A stretch of 64,000 nucleotides of DNA from NCBI RefSeq assembly GCF_003573695.1, contig NW_020621825.1, forward strand, positions 1 through 64,000, written 5' to 3'. Source of the DNA: Papaver somniferum. Taxonomy: Eukaryota > Streptophyta > Magnoliopsida > Ranunculales > Papaveraceae. Of this stretch, positions 49,001 to 63,192 are shown one piece after another. Both the position numbers and the translations under genes were made by a program. Positions within the stretch are counted from its first letter, which is position 1. The number at the start of each line of letters is the position of its first letter. Under the pieces are notes generated by a model that saw nothing but the letters and a program-made list of their open reading frames with translations, ran no database searches and was not told the origin of the DNA.

Positions 49001-51599
49001 TCTATAGACCCACATGATCTAGATATTTTAGCCAAATTTTGAAGTCTAGGCCACATAAACAAGATGTTTCTACTTAGAGCAGTTTCAAGTGTACATTCAA
49101 AAAATACACACTCGAAAAGACTCGAACGCTATAATTTAGCTCCAGAGGTGTCTATTTTGATTGAAAACATGCTATTGATAAGGACATGTTGGTCTATAGA
49201 CCCACATGATCTTGATATTTTAGCCAAATTTTGAAGTCTAGGCCACATAAACAAGATTTTTCTACTTAGAGCAGTTTCGAGTGTACATTCGAAAAATACA
49301 CACTCGAAAAGACTCGAACGCTATAATTTAGCTCAAGAGGTGTCTATTTTGATTGAAAACATGCTAATTATCAGGACATGTTGGTCTATAGACCCACATG
49401 ATCTTGATATTTTAGCCAAGTTTTGAAGCCTAGGCCTCATAAACACGGATTTTCTACTTAGAGCAGTTTCGAGTGTACATTCGAATAATACACACTCGAA
49501 AAGACTCGAACGTTATAATTTAGCTCAACATGTTTCTATTTTTATTGGAAACATGCTAATGATCAGGACATGTTGGTCTATAGATCCAGATGATCTTGAT
49601 ATTTTAGCAAAATTTTGAAATCTAGGCCTCATAAACAAGATTTGTCTACTTAGAGCAGTTTCGAGTGTACATTCGAAAAATACACACTCGAAAAGACTCG
49701 AACGCTATAATTTAGCTCAAGAGGTGTCTATTTTGATTGAAAACATGCTATTGATCAGGACATGTTGGTCTATAGACCCACATGATCTTGATATTTTATC
49801 CAAATTTTGAAGTCTAGGCCACATAAACAAGATTTTTCTACTTAGAGCAGTTTCGAGTGTACACTCGAAAAATACACACTCGAAAAGACTCGAACGTTAT
49901 AATTTAGCTCAAGAGGTGTCTATTTTGATTGAAAACATGCTAATTATCAGGACATGTTGGTCTATAGTCCCACATGATCTTGATATTTTATCCAAGTTTT
50001 GAACCCTAGGCCTCATACACACGAATTTTCTACTTAGAGCAGTTTCGAGTGTATATTCGAAAAATACACACTCGAAAAGACTCGAACGCTATAATTTAGC
50101 TCAAGAGGTGTCTATTTTGATTGGAAACATGCTAATGATCAGGACATGTTGGTCTATAGACCAATATGATCTTGATATTTTAGCCAAATTTTGAAGTTTA
50201 GGCCACATAAACAAGATTTTTCTACTTAGAGCAGTTTCGAGTGTACATTCGAAAAATACACACTCGAAAAGACTCGAACGTTATAATTTATCTCAAGAGA
50301 TGTCTATTTTGATTGAAAACATGCTAATTATCAGGACATGTTGGTCTATAGACCCACATGATCTTGATATTTTAGCCAAGTTTTGAAGCCTAGGCCTCAT
50401 ACACACGAATTTTCTACTTAGAGCAGTTTCGAGTGTATATTCGAAAAATACACACTCAAAAAGACTCGAACGCTATAATTTAGCTCAAGAGCTGTCTATT
50501 TTGATTGGAAACATGCTAATGATCAGGACATGTTGGTCTATAGACCTACATGATCTTGATATTTTAGCCAAATTTTGAAGTCTAGGCCACATAAACAAGA
50601 TTTTTCTACTTAGAGCAGTTTCGAGTGTACATTCGAAAAATACACACTCGAAAAGACTCGAACGTTATAATTTATCTCAAGAGATGTCTATTTTGATTGA
50701 AAACATGCTAATTATCAGGACATCTTGGTCTATATACCCACATGATCTTGATATTTTAGCCAAGTTTTGAAGCCTAGGCCACATAAACAAGATTTTTCTA
50801 CTTAGAGCAGTTTCGAGTGTACATTCCAAAAATACACACTCGAAAAGACTCGAACGCTATAATTTAGCTCATGAGGTGTCTATTTTGATTGAAAACATGC
50901 TATTGATCTGGACGTGTTGGTCTATTGAACCACATGATATTCATATGTTAGCCAAGTTTTGAAGGCTAGGCCTCATAAACACGAATTTTCTACTTAGAGC
51001 AGTTTCGAGTGTATATTCGAAAAATACACACTCGAAAAGACTCGAACGTTATAATTTAGCTCAAGAGGTATCTATTTTGATTGGAAACATGCTAATGATC
51101 AGGACATGTTGGTCTATAGACCTACATGATCTTGATATTTTAGCCAAATTTTGAAGTCTAGGCCACATAAACAAGATTTTTCTACTTAGAGCAGTTTCGA
51201 GTGTACATTCGAAAAATACACACTCGAAAAGACTCGAACGCAATAATTTAGCTCAAGAGGTGTCTATTTTGATTGAAAACATGCTACTGATCAGGACATG
51301 TTGGTCTATAGACCCACATGGTCTTGATATGTTATCCAAATTTTGAAGTCTAGGCCACATAAACAAGATTTTTCTACTTAGAGCAGTTTCGAGTGTACAT
51401 TCGAAAAATACACACTCGAAAAGACTCGAACGCTATAATTTAGCTCATGAGGTGTCTATTTTGATTGAAAACATGCTATTGATCAAGACATGTTGGTCTA
51501 TAGACCCACATGATCTTGATATTTTAGCCAAATTTTGAAGTCTAGGCCACATAAACAAGATTTTTCTACTTAGAGCAGTTTGGAGTGTACATTCAAATA
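46011..51599. repeat. Mixed satellite
   Basis: S1, S2, S3 and S5 monomers. The least consensus-like stretch is about 48340-48640. It has CACTTGAAAAG, GAATACTATAATT, CAACAAGTTTC, ATAGGCCCAGACG, GTTTAGAGTG, GAAAGCTATAATT, GAGGTTCTAGTTTG (1-bp deletion) and CATGTTATTC within two monomers. A 182-base reverse-strand open frame at 51061-51243 is only the satellite read backwards. No genes or foreign insertions are seen. Confidence 0.7.
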
Positions 51600-54500
51600 A
51601 TATACACTCGAAAAGACTCGAACGCTATAATTTAGCTCAACCGGTGTCTATTTTTATTGGAAACATGCTAATGATCAGGACATGTTGGTCTATAGACCCA
51701 GATGATCTTGATATTTTAGCTAAATTTTGAAGTCTAGGCCTCATAAATAAGATTTGTCTTCTTAGAGCAGTTTCGAGTGTATATTCGAAAAATACACACT
51801 CGAAAAGACTCGAACGCTATAATTTAGCTCAAGAGGTGTCTATTTTGATTGAAAACATGCTATTGATCAGGACATGTTGGTCTATAGACCCACATGATCT
51901 TGATATTTTAGCCAAATTTTGAAGCCTAGGCCTCATAAACACGGATTTTCTACTTAGAGCAGTTTCGAGTGTACATTTGAATAATACACACTCGAAAAGA
52001 CTCGAACGCTATAATTTAGATCAAGAGGTGTCTATTTTGATTGAAAACATGCTATTGATCATGACATGTTGGTCTATAGACCCACATGATCTTGATATTT
52101 TAGCCAAATTTTGAAGTCTAGGCCACATAAACAAGATTTTTCTACTTAGAGCAGTTTCGAGTGTACATTCAAATAATATACACTCGAAAAGACTCGAACG
52201 CTATAATTTAACTCAACCGGTGTCTATTTTTATTGGAAACATGCTAATGATCAGGACATGTTGGTCTATAGACCTAGATGATCTTGATATTTTAGCTAAA
52301 TTTTGAAGTCTAGGCCTCATAAACAAGATTTGTCCTCTTAGAGTAGTTTCGAGTGTACATTCGAAAAATACACACTCGAAAAGACTCGAACGTTATAATT
52401 TATCTTAAGAGATGTTTATTTTGATTGAAAACATGCTAATTATCAGGACATGTTGGTCTATAGACCCACATGATCTTGATATTTTAGCCAAGTTTTGAAT
52501 CCTAGGCCACATACACACGAATTTTCTACTTAGAGCAGTTTCGAGTGTATATTCGAAAAATACACACTCGAAAAGACTCGAACGCTATAATTTAGCTCAA
52601 GAGGTGTCTATTTTGATTGGAAACATGCTAATGATCAGGACATGTTGGTCTATAGACCTACATGATCTTGATATTTTAGCCAAATTTTGAAGTCTAGGCC
52701 ACATAAACAAGATTTTTCTACTTAGAGCAGTTTCGAGTGTACATTCGAAAAATACACACTCGAAAAGACTCGAACGCTATAATTTAGATCAAGAGGTGTC
52801 TATTTTGATTGAGAACATGCTATTGATCAGGACATGTTGGTCTATAGACCCACATGATCTTGATATTTTAGCCAAATTTTGAAGTCTAGGCCACATAAAC
52901 AAGATTTTTCTACTTAGAGCAGTTTCGAGTGTACATTCAAATAATATACACTCGAAAAGACTCGAACGCTATGATTTAACTCAACCGGTGTCTATTTTTA
53001 TTGGAAACATGCTAATGATCAGGACATGTTGGTCTATAGACCCAGATGATCTTGATATTTTAGCTAAATTTTGAAGTCTAGGCCTCATAAACAAGATTTG
53101 TCTTCTTAGAGCAGTTTCGAGTGTACATTCGAAAAATACACACTCGAAAAGACTCGAACGCTATAATTTAGATCAAGAGGTGTCTATTTTGATTGAAAAC
53201 ATGCTATTGATCATGACATGTTGGTCTATAGACCCACATGATCTTGATATTTTAGCCAAATTTTGAAGTCTAGGCCACATAAACAAGATTTTTCTACTTA
53301 GAGCAGTTTCGAGTGTACATTCAAATAATATACACTCGAAAAGACTCGAACGCTATAATTTAACTCAACCGGTGTCTATTTTTATTGGAAACATGCTAAT
53401 GATCAGGATATGTTGGTCTATAGACCTAGATGATCTTGATATTTTAGCTAAATTTTGAAGTCTAGGCCTCATAAACAAGATTTGTCTTCTTAGAGTAGTT
53501 TCGAGTGTACATTCGAAAAATACACACTCGAAAAGACTCGAACGTTATAATTTATCTTAAGAGATGTTTATTTTGATTGAAAACATGCTAATTATCAGGA
53601 CATGTTGGTCTATAGACCCACATGATCTTGATATTTTAGCCAAGTTTTGAATCCTAGGCCACATACACACGAATTTTATACTTAGAGCAGTTTCGAGTGT
53701 ATATTCGAAAAATACACACTCGAAAAGACTCGAACGCTATAATTTAGCTCAAGAGGTGTCTATTTTGATTGGAAACATGCTAATGATCAGGACATGTTGG
53801 TCTATAGACCTACATGATCTTGATATTTTAGCCAAATTTTGAAGTCTAGGCCACATAAACAAGATTTTTCTACTTAGAGCAGTTTCGAGTGTACATTCGA
53901 AAAATACACACTCGAAAAGACTCGAACGCTATAATTTAGCTCAAGAGGTGTCTATTTTGATTGAAAACATGCTATTGATCAGGACATGTTGGTCTATAGA
54001 CCCACATGATCTTGATATTTTAGCCAAATTTTGAAGTCTAGGCCACATAAACAAGATTTTTCTACTTAGAGCAGTCTCAAGTGTACGTTCAAAAAATACA
54101 CACTCGAAAAGACTCGAACGCTATAATTTAGCTCAAGAGATGTCTATTTTGATTGAAAACATGCTAATTATCAGGACATGTTGGTCTATAGACCCACATG
54201 ATCTTGATATTTTAGCCAAATTTTGAAGTCTAGGCCACATAAACAAGATTTTTCTACTTAGAGCAGTTTCGAGTGTACATTCGAAAAATACACACTCGAA
54301 AAGACTCGAACGCTATAATTTAGCTCAAGAGGTGTCTATTTTGATTGAAAACATGCTATTGATCAGGACATGTTGGTCTATAGACCCACATGATCTTGAT
54401 ATTTTATCCAAGTTTTGAAGCCTAGGCTTCATAAACACGGATATCCTACTTAGAGCAGTTTCGAGTGTACATTCGAATAATACACACTCGAAAAAACTCG

Positions 54501-57500
54501 AACGCTATAATTTATCTCAAGAGATGTCTATTTTGATTGAAAACATGCTAATTATCAGGACATGTTGGTCTATAGACCCACATGATCTTGATATTTTAGC
54601 CAAATTTTGAAGTCTAGGCCACATAAACAAGATTTTTCTACTTAGAGCAGTTTCAAGTGTACATTCGAAAAATACACACTCGAAAAGACTAGAACGCTAT
54701 AATTTAGCTCAAGAGGAGTCTATTTTGATCGGAAACATGCTAATGATCAGGAAATGTTGGTTTATAGACCCACATGATCTTGATATTTTAGCCAAATTTT
54801 GAAGTCTAGGTCACATAAACAAGATTTTTCTACTTAGAGCAGTTTCGAGTGTACATTCGAAAAATACACACTCGAAAAGACTCGAACGCTATAATTTAGC
54901 TCAAGAGGAATCTATTTTGATTGAAAACATGCTAATTATCAGGACATGTTGGTCTATAGACCCACATGAACTTGATATTTTATCCAAGTTTTGAAGCCTA
55001 GGCCTCATAAACACTGATATTATACTTAGAGCAGTTTCGAGTGTACATTTGAAAAATACACACTCGAACGCTATAATTTAGCTCAAGAGGTGTCTATTTT
55101 GATTGAAAACATGCTATTGATCAGGACATGTTGGTCTATAGACCCACATGATCTTGATATTTTAGCCAAATTTTGAAGCCTAGGCCTCATAAACACGGAT
55201 TTTCTACTTAGAGCAGTTTCAAGTGTACATTCAAAAAATACACACTCGAAAAGACTTGAACGCTATAATTTAGCTCCAGAGATGTCTATTTTGATTGAAA
55301 ACATGCTAATTATCAGGACATGTTGGTCTATAGACCCACATGATCTTGATATTTTAGCCAAATTTTGAAGTCTAGGCCACATAAACAAGATTTTTCTACT
55401 TAGAGCAGTTTCGAGTGTACATTCGAAAAATACACACTCGAAAAGACTCGAACGCTATAATTTAGCTCAAGAGGTGTTTATTTTGATTGAAAACATGCTA
55501 TTGATCAGGACATGTTGGTCTATAGACCCACATGATCTTGATATTTTAGCCAAATTTTGAAGTCTAGGTCACATAAACAAGATTTTTCTACTTAGAGCAG
55601 TTTCGAGTGTACATTCAAAAAATACACACTCGAAAAGACTCGAACGCTATAATTTAGCTCCAGAGGTGTCTATTTTAATTGAAAACATGCTAATTATCAG
55701 GACATGTTGGACTATAGACCCACATGATCTTGATATTTTATCCAAGTTTTGAAGCCTAGGCCTCATAAACACAAATTTTCTACTTAGAGCAGTTTCGAGT
55801 GTACATTCGAAAAATACACACTCGAAAAGACTAGAACGCTATAATTTAGCTCAAGAGGTGTCTATTTTGATTGGAAACATGCTAATGATATGGACATGTT
55901 GGTCTATAGAGCCACATGATCTTGATATTTTAGCCAAATTTTGAATTCTAGTCCACAAAAACAAGATTTTTCTACTTAGAGCAGTTTCGAGTGTACATTC
56001 GAAAAATACACACTCGAAAAGACTCGAACGCTATAATTTAGCTCAAGATGTGTCTATTTTGATTGAAAACATGCTAATTATCAGGACATGTTGGTCTATA
56101 GACCCACATGATCTTGATATTTTATCCAAGTTTTGAAGCCTAGGCATCATAAACACGGATTTTCTACTTAGAGCAGTTTCGAGTGTACATTCGAATAATA
56201 CACACTCGAAAAGACTCGAACGCTATAATTTAGCTCAAGAGGTGTCTATTTTGATTGAAAACATGCTATTGATCAGGACATGTTGGTCTATAGACCCACA
56301 TGATCTTGATATTTTAGCCAAATTTTGAAGCCTAGGCTTCATAAACACGGATTTTCTACTTAGAGCAGTTTCGAGTGTACATTCGAATAATACACACTCG
56401 AAAAGACTCGAACGCTATAATTTAGCTCAAGAGGTATCTATTTTGATTGGAAACATGCTAATGATCAGGACATGTTGGTCTATAGACCTACATGATCTTG
56501 ATATTTTAGCCAAATTTTGAAGTCTAGGCCACATAAACAAGGATTTTCAACTTAGAGCAGTTTCGAGTGTACATTCGAAAAATACACACTCGAAAAGACT
56601 CGAACGCTATAATTTAGCTCAAGAGGTGTATATTTTGATTGAAAACATGCTAATGATCAGGACATGTTAGTCTATAGACCCACATGATCTTGATATTTTA
56701 GCCAAATTTTAAAGTCTAGGCTACATAAACAAGATTTTTCTACTTAGAGCAGTTTCGAGTGTACATTCGAAAAATACACACTCGAAAAGACTCGAACGCT
56801 ATAATTTAGCTCATGAGGTGTCTATTATGATTGAAAACATGCTATTGATCAGGACATGTTGGTCTATTGACCCACATGATCTTCATATGTTAGCCAAGTT
56901 TTTAAGGCTAGGCCTCATAAAAGCGAATTTTCTACTTAGAGCAGGTTCGAGTGTATATTCGAAAAATACACACTCGAAAAGACTCGAACGCTATAATTTA
57001 GCTCAAGAGGTATCTATTTTGATTGGAAACATGCTAATGATCAGGACATGTTGGTCTATAGACCTACATGATCTTGATATTTTAGCCAAATTTTGAAGTC
57101 TAGGCCACATAAACAAGATTTTTCTACTTAGAGCAGTTTCGAGTGTACATTCGAAAAATACACACTCGAAAAGACTCGAACGCTATAATTTAGCTCAAGA
57201 GGTGTCTATTTTGATTGAAAACATGCTATTGATCAGGACATGTTGGTCTATATACCCACATGATCTTGATATTTTAGCCAAATTTTGAAGTCTAGGACAC
57301 ATAAACAAGATTTTTCTACTTAGAGCAGTTTCGAGTGTACATTCAAATAATATACACTCGAAAAGACTCGAACGCTATAATTTAACTCAACCGGTGTCTA
57401 TTTTTATTGGAAACATGCTAATGATCAGGACATGTTGGTCTATAGACCCAGATGATCTTGATATTTTAGCTAAATTTTGAAGTCTAGGCCTCATAAACAA

Positions 57501-60460
57501 GATTTGTCTTCTTAGAGCAGTTTCAAGTGTACATTCGAAAAATACACACTCGAAAAGACTCGAACGTTATAATTTATCTTAAGAGATGTTTATTTTGATT
57601 GAAAACATGCTAATTATCAGGACATGTTGGTCTATAGACCCATATGATCTTGATATTTTAGCCAAGTTTTGAATCCTAGGCCACATACACACGAATTTTC
57701 TACTTAGAGCAGTTTCGAGTGTATATTCGAAAAATACACACTCGAAAAGACTCGAACGCTATAATTTAGCTCAAGAGGTGTCTATTTTGATTGGAAACAT
57801 GCTAATGATCAGGACATGTTGGTCTATAGACCTACATGATCTTGATATTTTAGCCAAATTTTGAAGTCTAGGCCACATAAACAAGATTTTTCTACTTAGA
57901 GCAGTTTCGAGTGTACATTCGAAAAATACACACTCGAAAAGACTCGAACGCTATAATTTAGCTCAAGAGGTGTCTATTTTGATTGAAAACATGCTATTGA
58001 TCAGGACATGTTGGTCTATAGACCCACATGATCTTGATGTTTTAGCCAAATTTTGAAGTCTAGGCCACATAAACAAGATTTTTCTACTTAGAGCAGTTTC
58101 GAGTGTACATTCAAATAATATACACTCGAAAAGACTCGAACGCTATAATTTAACTCAACCGGTGTCTATTTTTATTGGAAACATGCTAATGATCAGGACA
58201 TGTTGGTCTATAGACCTAGATGATCTTGATATTTTAGCTAAATTTTGAAGTCTAGGCCTCATAAACAAGATTTGTCTTCTTAGAGTAGTTTCGAGTGTAC
58301 ATTCGAAAAATACACACTCGAAAAGACTCGAACGTTATAATTTAGCTCAAGAGGTGTCTATTTTGATTGAAAACATGCTATTGATCAGGACATGTTGGTC
58401 TATAGACCCACATGATCTTGATGTTTTAGCCAAATTTTGAAGTCTAGGCCACATAAACAAGATTTTTCTACTTAGAGCAGTTTCCAGTGTACATTCAAAT
58501 AATATACACTCGAAAAGACTCGAACGCTATAATTTAGCTCAACCGGTGTCTATTTTTATTGGAAACATGCTAATGATCAGGACATGTTGGTCTATAGACC
58601 CAGAAGATCTTGATATTTTAGCCAAATTTTGAAGTCTAGGCCTCATAAACAAGATTTGTCTTCTTAGAGCAGTTTCGAGTGTACATTCGAAAAATACACA
58701 CTCGAAAAGACTCGAACGCTATAATTTAGCTCAACCGGTGTCTATTTTTATTGGAAACATGCTAATGATCAAGACATGTTGGTCTATAGACCCAGAAGAT
58801 CTTGATATTTTAGCTAAATTTTGAAGTCTAGGCCTCATAAACAAGATTTGTCTTCTTAGAGCAGTTTCCAGTGTACATTCGAAAAATACACACTCGAAAA
58901 GACTCGAACGTTATAATTTATCTCAAGAGATGTCTATTTTGATTGGAAAAATGATAATGATCAGGACATGTTGGTCTATAGACCTACATGATCTTGATAT
59001 TTTAGCCAAATTTTGAAGCCTAGGCCACATAAACAAGATTTTTCTACTTAGAGCAGTTTCCAGTGTACATTCAAATAATATACACTCGAAAAGACTCGAA
59101 CGCTATAATTTAGCTCAAGAGGTGTCTATTTTGATTGAAAACATGCTATTGATCAGGACATGTTGGTCTATAGACCCACATGATCTTGATGTTTTAGCCA
59201 AATTTTGAAGTCTAGGCCACATAAACACGGATTTTCTACTTAGAGCAGTTTCGAGTGTACATTCAAATAATACACACTCGAAAAGACTCGAACGCTATAA
59301 TTTAGCTCAAGAGGTATCTATTTTGATTGGAAACATGCTAATGATCAGGACATGTTGGTCTATAGACCTACATGATCTTGATATTTTAGCCAAATTTTGA
59401 AGTCTAGGCCACATAAACAAGATTTTTCTACTTAGAGCAGTTTCGAGTGTACATTCGAAAAATACACACTCGAAAAGACTCGAACGCTATAATTTAGCTC
59501 AAGAGGTGTCTATTTTGATTGAAAACATGCTATTGATCAGGACATGTTGGTCTATAGACCCACATGATCTTGATATTTTAGCCAAATTTTGAAGCCTAGG
59601 CCTCATAAACACGGATTTTCTACTTAGAGCAGTTTCGAGTGTACATTTGAATAATACACACTCGAAAAGACTCGAACGCTATAATTTAGATCAAGAGGTG
59701 TCTATTTTGATTGAAAACATGCTATTGATCATGACATGTTGGTCTATAGACCCACATGATCTTGATATTTTAGCCAAATTTTGAAGTCTAGGCCACATAA
59801 ACAAGATTTTTCTACTTAGAGCAGTTTCGAGTGTACATTCAAATAATATACACTATAAAAGACTCGAACGCTATAATTTAACTCAACCGGTGTCTATTTT
59901 TATTGGAAACATGCTAATGATCAGGACATGTTGGTCTATAGACCTAGATGATCTTGATATTTTAGCTAAATTTTGAAGTCTAGGCCTCATAAACAAGATT
60001 TGTCTTCTTAGAGTAGTTTCGAGTGTACATTCGAAAAATACACACTCGAAAAGACTCGAACGTTATAATTTAGCTCAAGAGGTGTCTATTTTGATTGAAA
60101 ACATGCTATTGATCAGGACATGTTGGTCTATAGACCCACATGATCTTGATGTTTTAGCCAAATTTTGAAGTCTAGGCCACATAAACAAGATTTTTCTACT
60201 TAGAGCAGTTTCCAGTGTACATTCAAATAATATACACTCGAAAAGACTCGAACGCTATAATTTAGCTCAACCGGTGTCTATTTTTATTGGAAACATGCTA
60301 ATGATCAGGACATGTTGGTCTATAGACCCAGAAGATCTTGATATTTTAGCCAAATTTTGAAGTCTAGGCCTCATAAACAAGATTTGTCTTCTTAGAGCAG
60401 TTTCGAGTGTACATTCGAAAAATACACACTCGAAAAGACTCGAACGCTATAATTTAGTTC
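51600..60460. repeat. S4-rich domain with 6- and 9-monomer repeats
   Basis: Ten of the 23 CAACCGGTG monomers in the window lie here: 51638, 52214, 52982, 53366, 57388, 58156, 58540, 58732, 59884 and 60268. Several carry the local variant TTTAACTCAACCGG. Register is kept: 52214 to 53366 is exactly 1152 (six monomers) and 58156 to 59884 exactly 1728 (nine). CAGAAGATCT at 58601 and 60329 is also 1728 apart. The GTACATTTGAATAATAC block at 51971 recurs at 59641. Local markers include GATGTTTTAGCC, TTTCCAGTG, CTTAAGAGATG and GATCATGACATG. Confidence 0.8.
55020..55100. repeat. Monomer with a 10-bp slippage deletion
   Basis: The sequence reads CACACTCGAACGC where others have CACACTCGAAAAGACTCGAACGC. 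Exactly one of two adjacent ACTCGAA direct repeats (10 bp apart) and the bases between them are gone. This is the signature of replication slippage or single-strand annealing. It is the largest indel in the window. Confidence 0.9.
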
Positions 60461-63192
60461 AAGAGGTGTCTATTTTGATTGGAAACATGCTAATGATCAG
60501 GACATGTTGGTCTATAGACCTACATGATCTTGATATTTTAGCCAAATTTTGAAGTCTAGGCCACATAAACAAGATTTTTCTACTTAGAGCAGTTTCGAGT
60601 GTACATTCGAAAAATACACACTCGAAAAGACTCGAACGCTATAATTTAGCTCAAGAGGTGTCTATTTTGATTGGAAACATGCTAATGATCAGGACATGTT
60701 GGTCTATAGACCTACATGATCTTGATATTTTAGCCAAATTTTGAAGTCTAGGCCACATAAACAAGATTTTTCTACTTAGAGCAGTTTCGAGTGTACATTC
60801 GAAAAATACACACTCGAAAAGACTCGAACGCTATAATTTAGCTCAACAGGTGTCTATTTTTATTGAAAACATGCTATTGATCAGGACATGTTGGTCTATT
60901 GACCCACATGATCTTCATATGTTAGCCAAGTTTTTAAGGCTAGGCCTCATAAACACGAATTTTCTACTTAGAGCAGTTTCGAGTGTATATTCGAAAAATA
61001 CACACTCGAAAAGACTCGAACGCTATAATTTAGCTCAAGAGGTGTCTATTTTGATTGGAAACATGCTAATGATCAGGACATGTTGGTCTATAGACCTACA
61101 TGATCTTGATATTTTAGCCAAATTTTGAAGTCTAGGCCACATAAACAAGATTTTTCTACTTAGAGCAGTTTCGAGTGTACATTCGAAAAATACACACTCG
61201 AAAAGACTCGAACGTTATAATTTATCTCAAGAGATGTTTATTTTGATTGAAAACATGCTAATTATAAGGACATGTTGGTCTATAGACCCACATGATCTTG
61301 ATATTTTAGCCAAGTTTTGAATCCTAGGCCACATACGCACGAATTTTCTACTTAGAGCAGTTTCGAGTGTATATTCGAAAAATACACACTCGAAAAGACT
61401 CGAACGCTATAATTTAGCTCAAGAGGTGTCTATTTTGATTGGAAACATGCTAATGATCAGGACATGTTGGTCTATTGACCCACATGATCTTGATATTTTA
61501 GCCAAATTTTGAAGTCTAGGCCACATAAACAAGATTTTTCTACTTAGAGCAGTTTCGAGTGTACATTCGAAAAATACACACTCGAAAAGACTCGAACGCT
61601 ATAATTTAGCTCAAGAGGTGTCTATTTTGATTGAAAACATGCTATTGATCAGGACATGTTGGTCTATTGACCCACATGATCTTGATATTTTAGCCAAATT
61701 TTGAAGTCTAGGCCACATAAACAAGATTTTTCTACTTAGAGCAGTTTCAAGTGTACATTCGAAAAATACACACTCGAAAAGACTCGAACGCTATAATTTA
61801 GCTCAAGAGGAGTCTATTTTGATTGTAAACATGCTATTGATCAGGACATGTTGGTCTATAGACCCACATGATCTTGATATTTTAGCCAAATTTTGAAGTC
61901 TAGGCCACATAAACAAGATTTTTCTACTTAGAGCAGTTTCGAGTGTACATTCGAAAAATACACACTCGAAAAGACTCGAACGCTATAATTTAGCTCAAGA
62001 GGTGTCTATTTTGATTGGAAACATGCTAATGATCAGGACATGTTGGTCTATAGACCCATATGATCTTGATATTTTAGCCAAATTTTGAAATCTAGGCCTC
62101 ATAAACAAGATTTGTCTACTTAGAGCAGTTTCGAGTGTACATTCGAAAAGTACACACTCGAAAAGACTCGAACGCTATAATTTAGCTCAAGAGGTGTCTA
62201 TTTTGATTGTAAACATGCTATTGATCAGGACATGTTGGTCTATAGACCCACATGATCTTGATATTTTAGCCAAATTTTGAAGTCTAGGCCACATAAACAA
62301 GATTTTTCTACTTAGAGCAGTTTCAAGTGTACATTCAAAAAATACACACTCGAAAAGACTCGAACGCTATAATTTAGCTCCAGAGATGTCTATTTTGATT
62401 GAAAACATGCTAATTATGAGGACATGTTGGTCTATAGACCCACATGATCTTGATATTTTAGCCAAATTTTGAAGTCTAGGCCACATAAACAAGATTTTTC
62501 TACTTAGAGCAGTTTCGAGTGTACATTCGAAAAATACACACTCGAAAAGACTCGAACGCTATAATTTAGCTCAAGAGGTGTCTATTTTGATTGAAAACAT
62601 GCTATTGATCAGGACATGTTGGTCTATAGACCCACATGATCTTGATATTTTAGCCAAATTTTGAAGTCTAGGCCACATAAACAAGATTTTTCTACTTAGA
62701 GCAGTCTCAAGTGTACGTTCAAAAAATACACACTCGAAAAGACTCGAACGCTATAATTTATCTCCAGAGATGTCTATTTTGATTGAAAACATGCTAATTA
62801 TCAGGACATGTTGGTCTATAGACCCACATGATCTTGATATTTTAGCCAAATTTTGAAGTCTAGGCCACATAAACAAGATTTTTCTACTTAGAGCAGTTTC
62901 GAGTGTACATTCGAAAAATACACACTCGAAAAGACTCGAACGCTATAATTTAGCTCAAGAGGTGTCTATTTTGATTGAAAACATGCTATTGATCAGGACA
63001 TGTTGGTCTATAGACCCACATGATCTTGATATTTTATCCATATTTTGAAGTCTAGGCCACATAAACAAGATTTTTCTACTTAGAGCAGTTTCGAGTGTAC
63101 ATTCGAAAAATACACACTCGAAAAGACTCGAACGCTATAATTTAGCTCAAGAGGTGTCTATTTTGATTGAAAACATGCTATTGATCAGGACA
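60461..63192. repeat. Mixed S1 and S2 satellite
   Basis: About fourteen monomers close to the consensus, mostly S1 and S2, with an S5-like copy at 60850 carrying TTTTTAAGG. AGTCTCAAGTGTACGTTC near 62704 recurs near 28542 and 54073, each time at the same place in an S2-to-CCAGAGATG (or AAGAGATG) junction. No genes or foreign insertions are seen. Confidence 0.7.

Noticed and set aside
51061..51243. Reverse-strand 60-codon open frame
   Set aside because: It is the reverse complement of ordinary monomers, opened by a local base change. It is not repeated in other copies and has no ribosome-binding or gene context.
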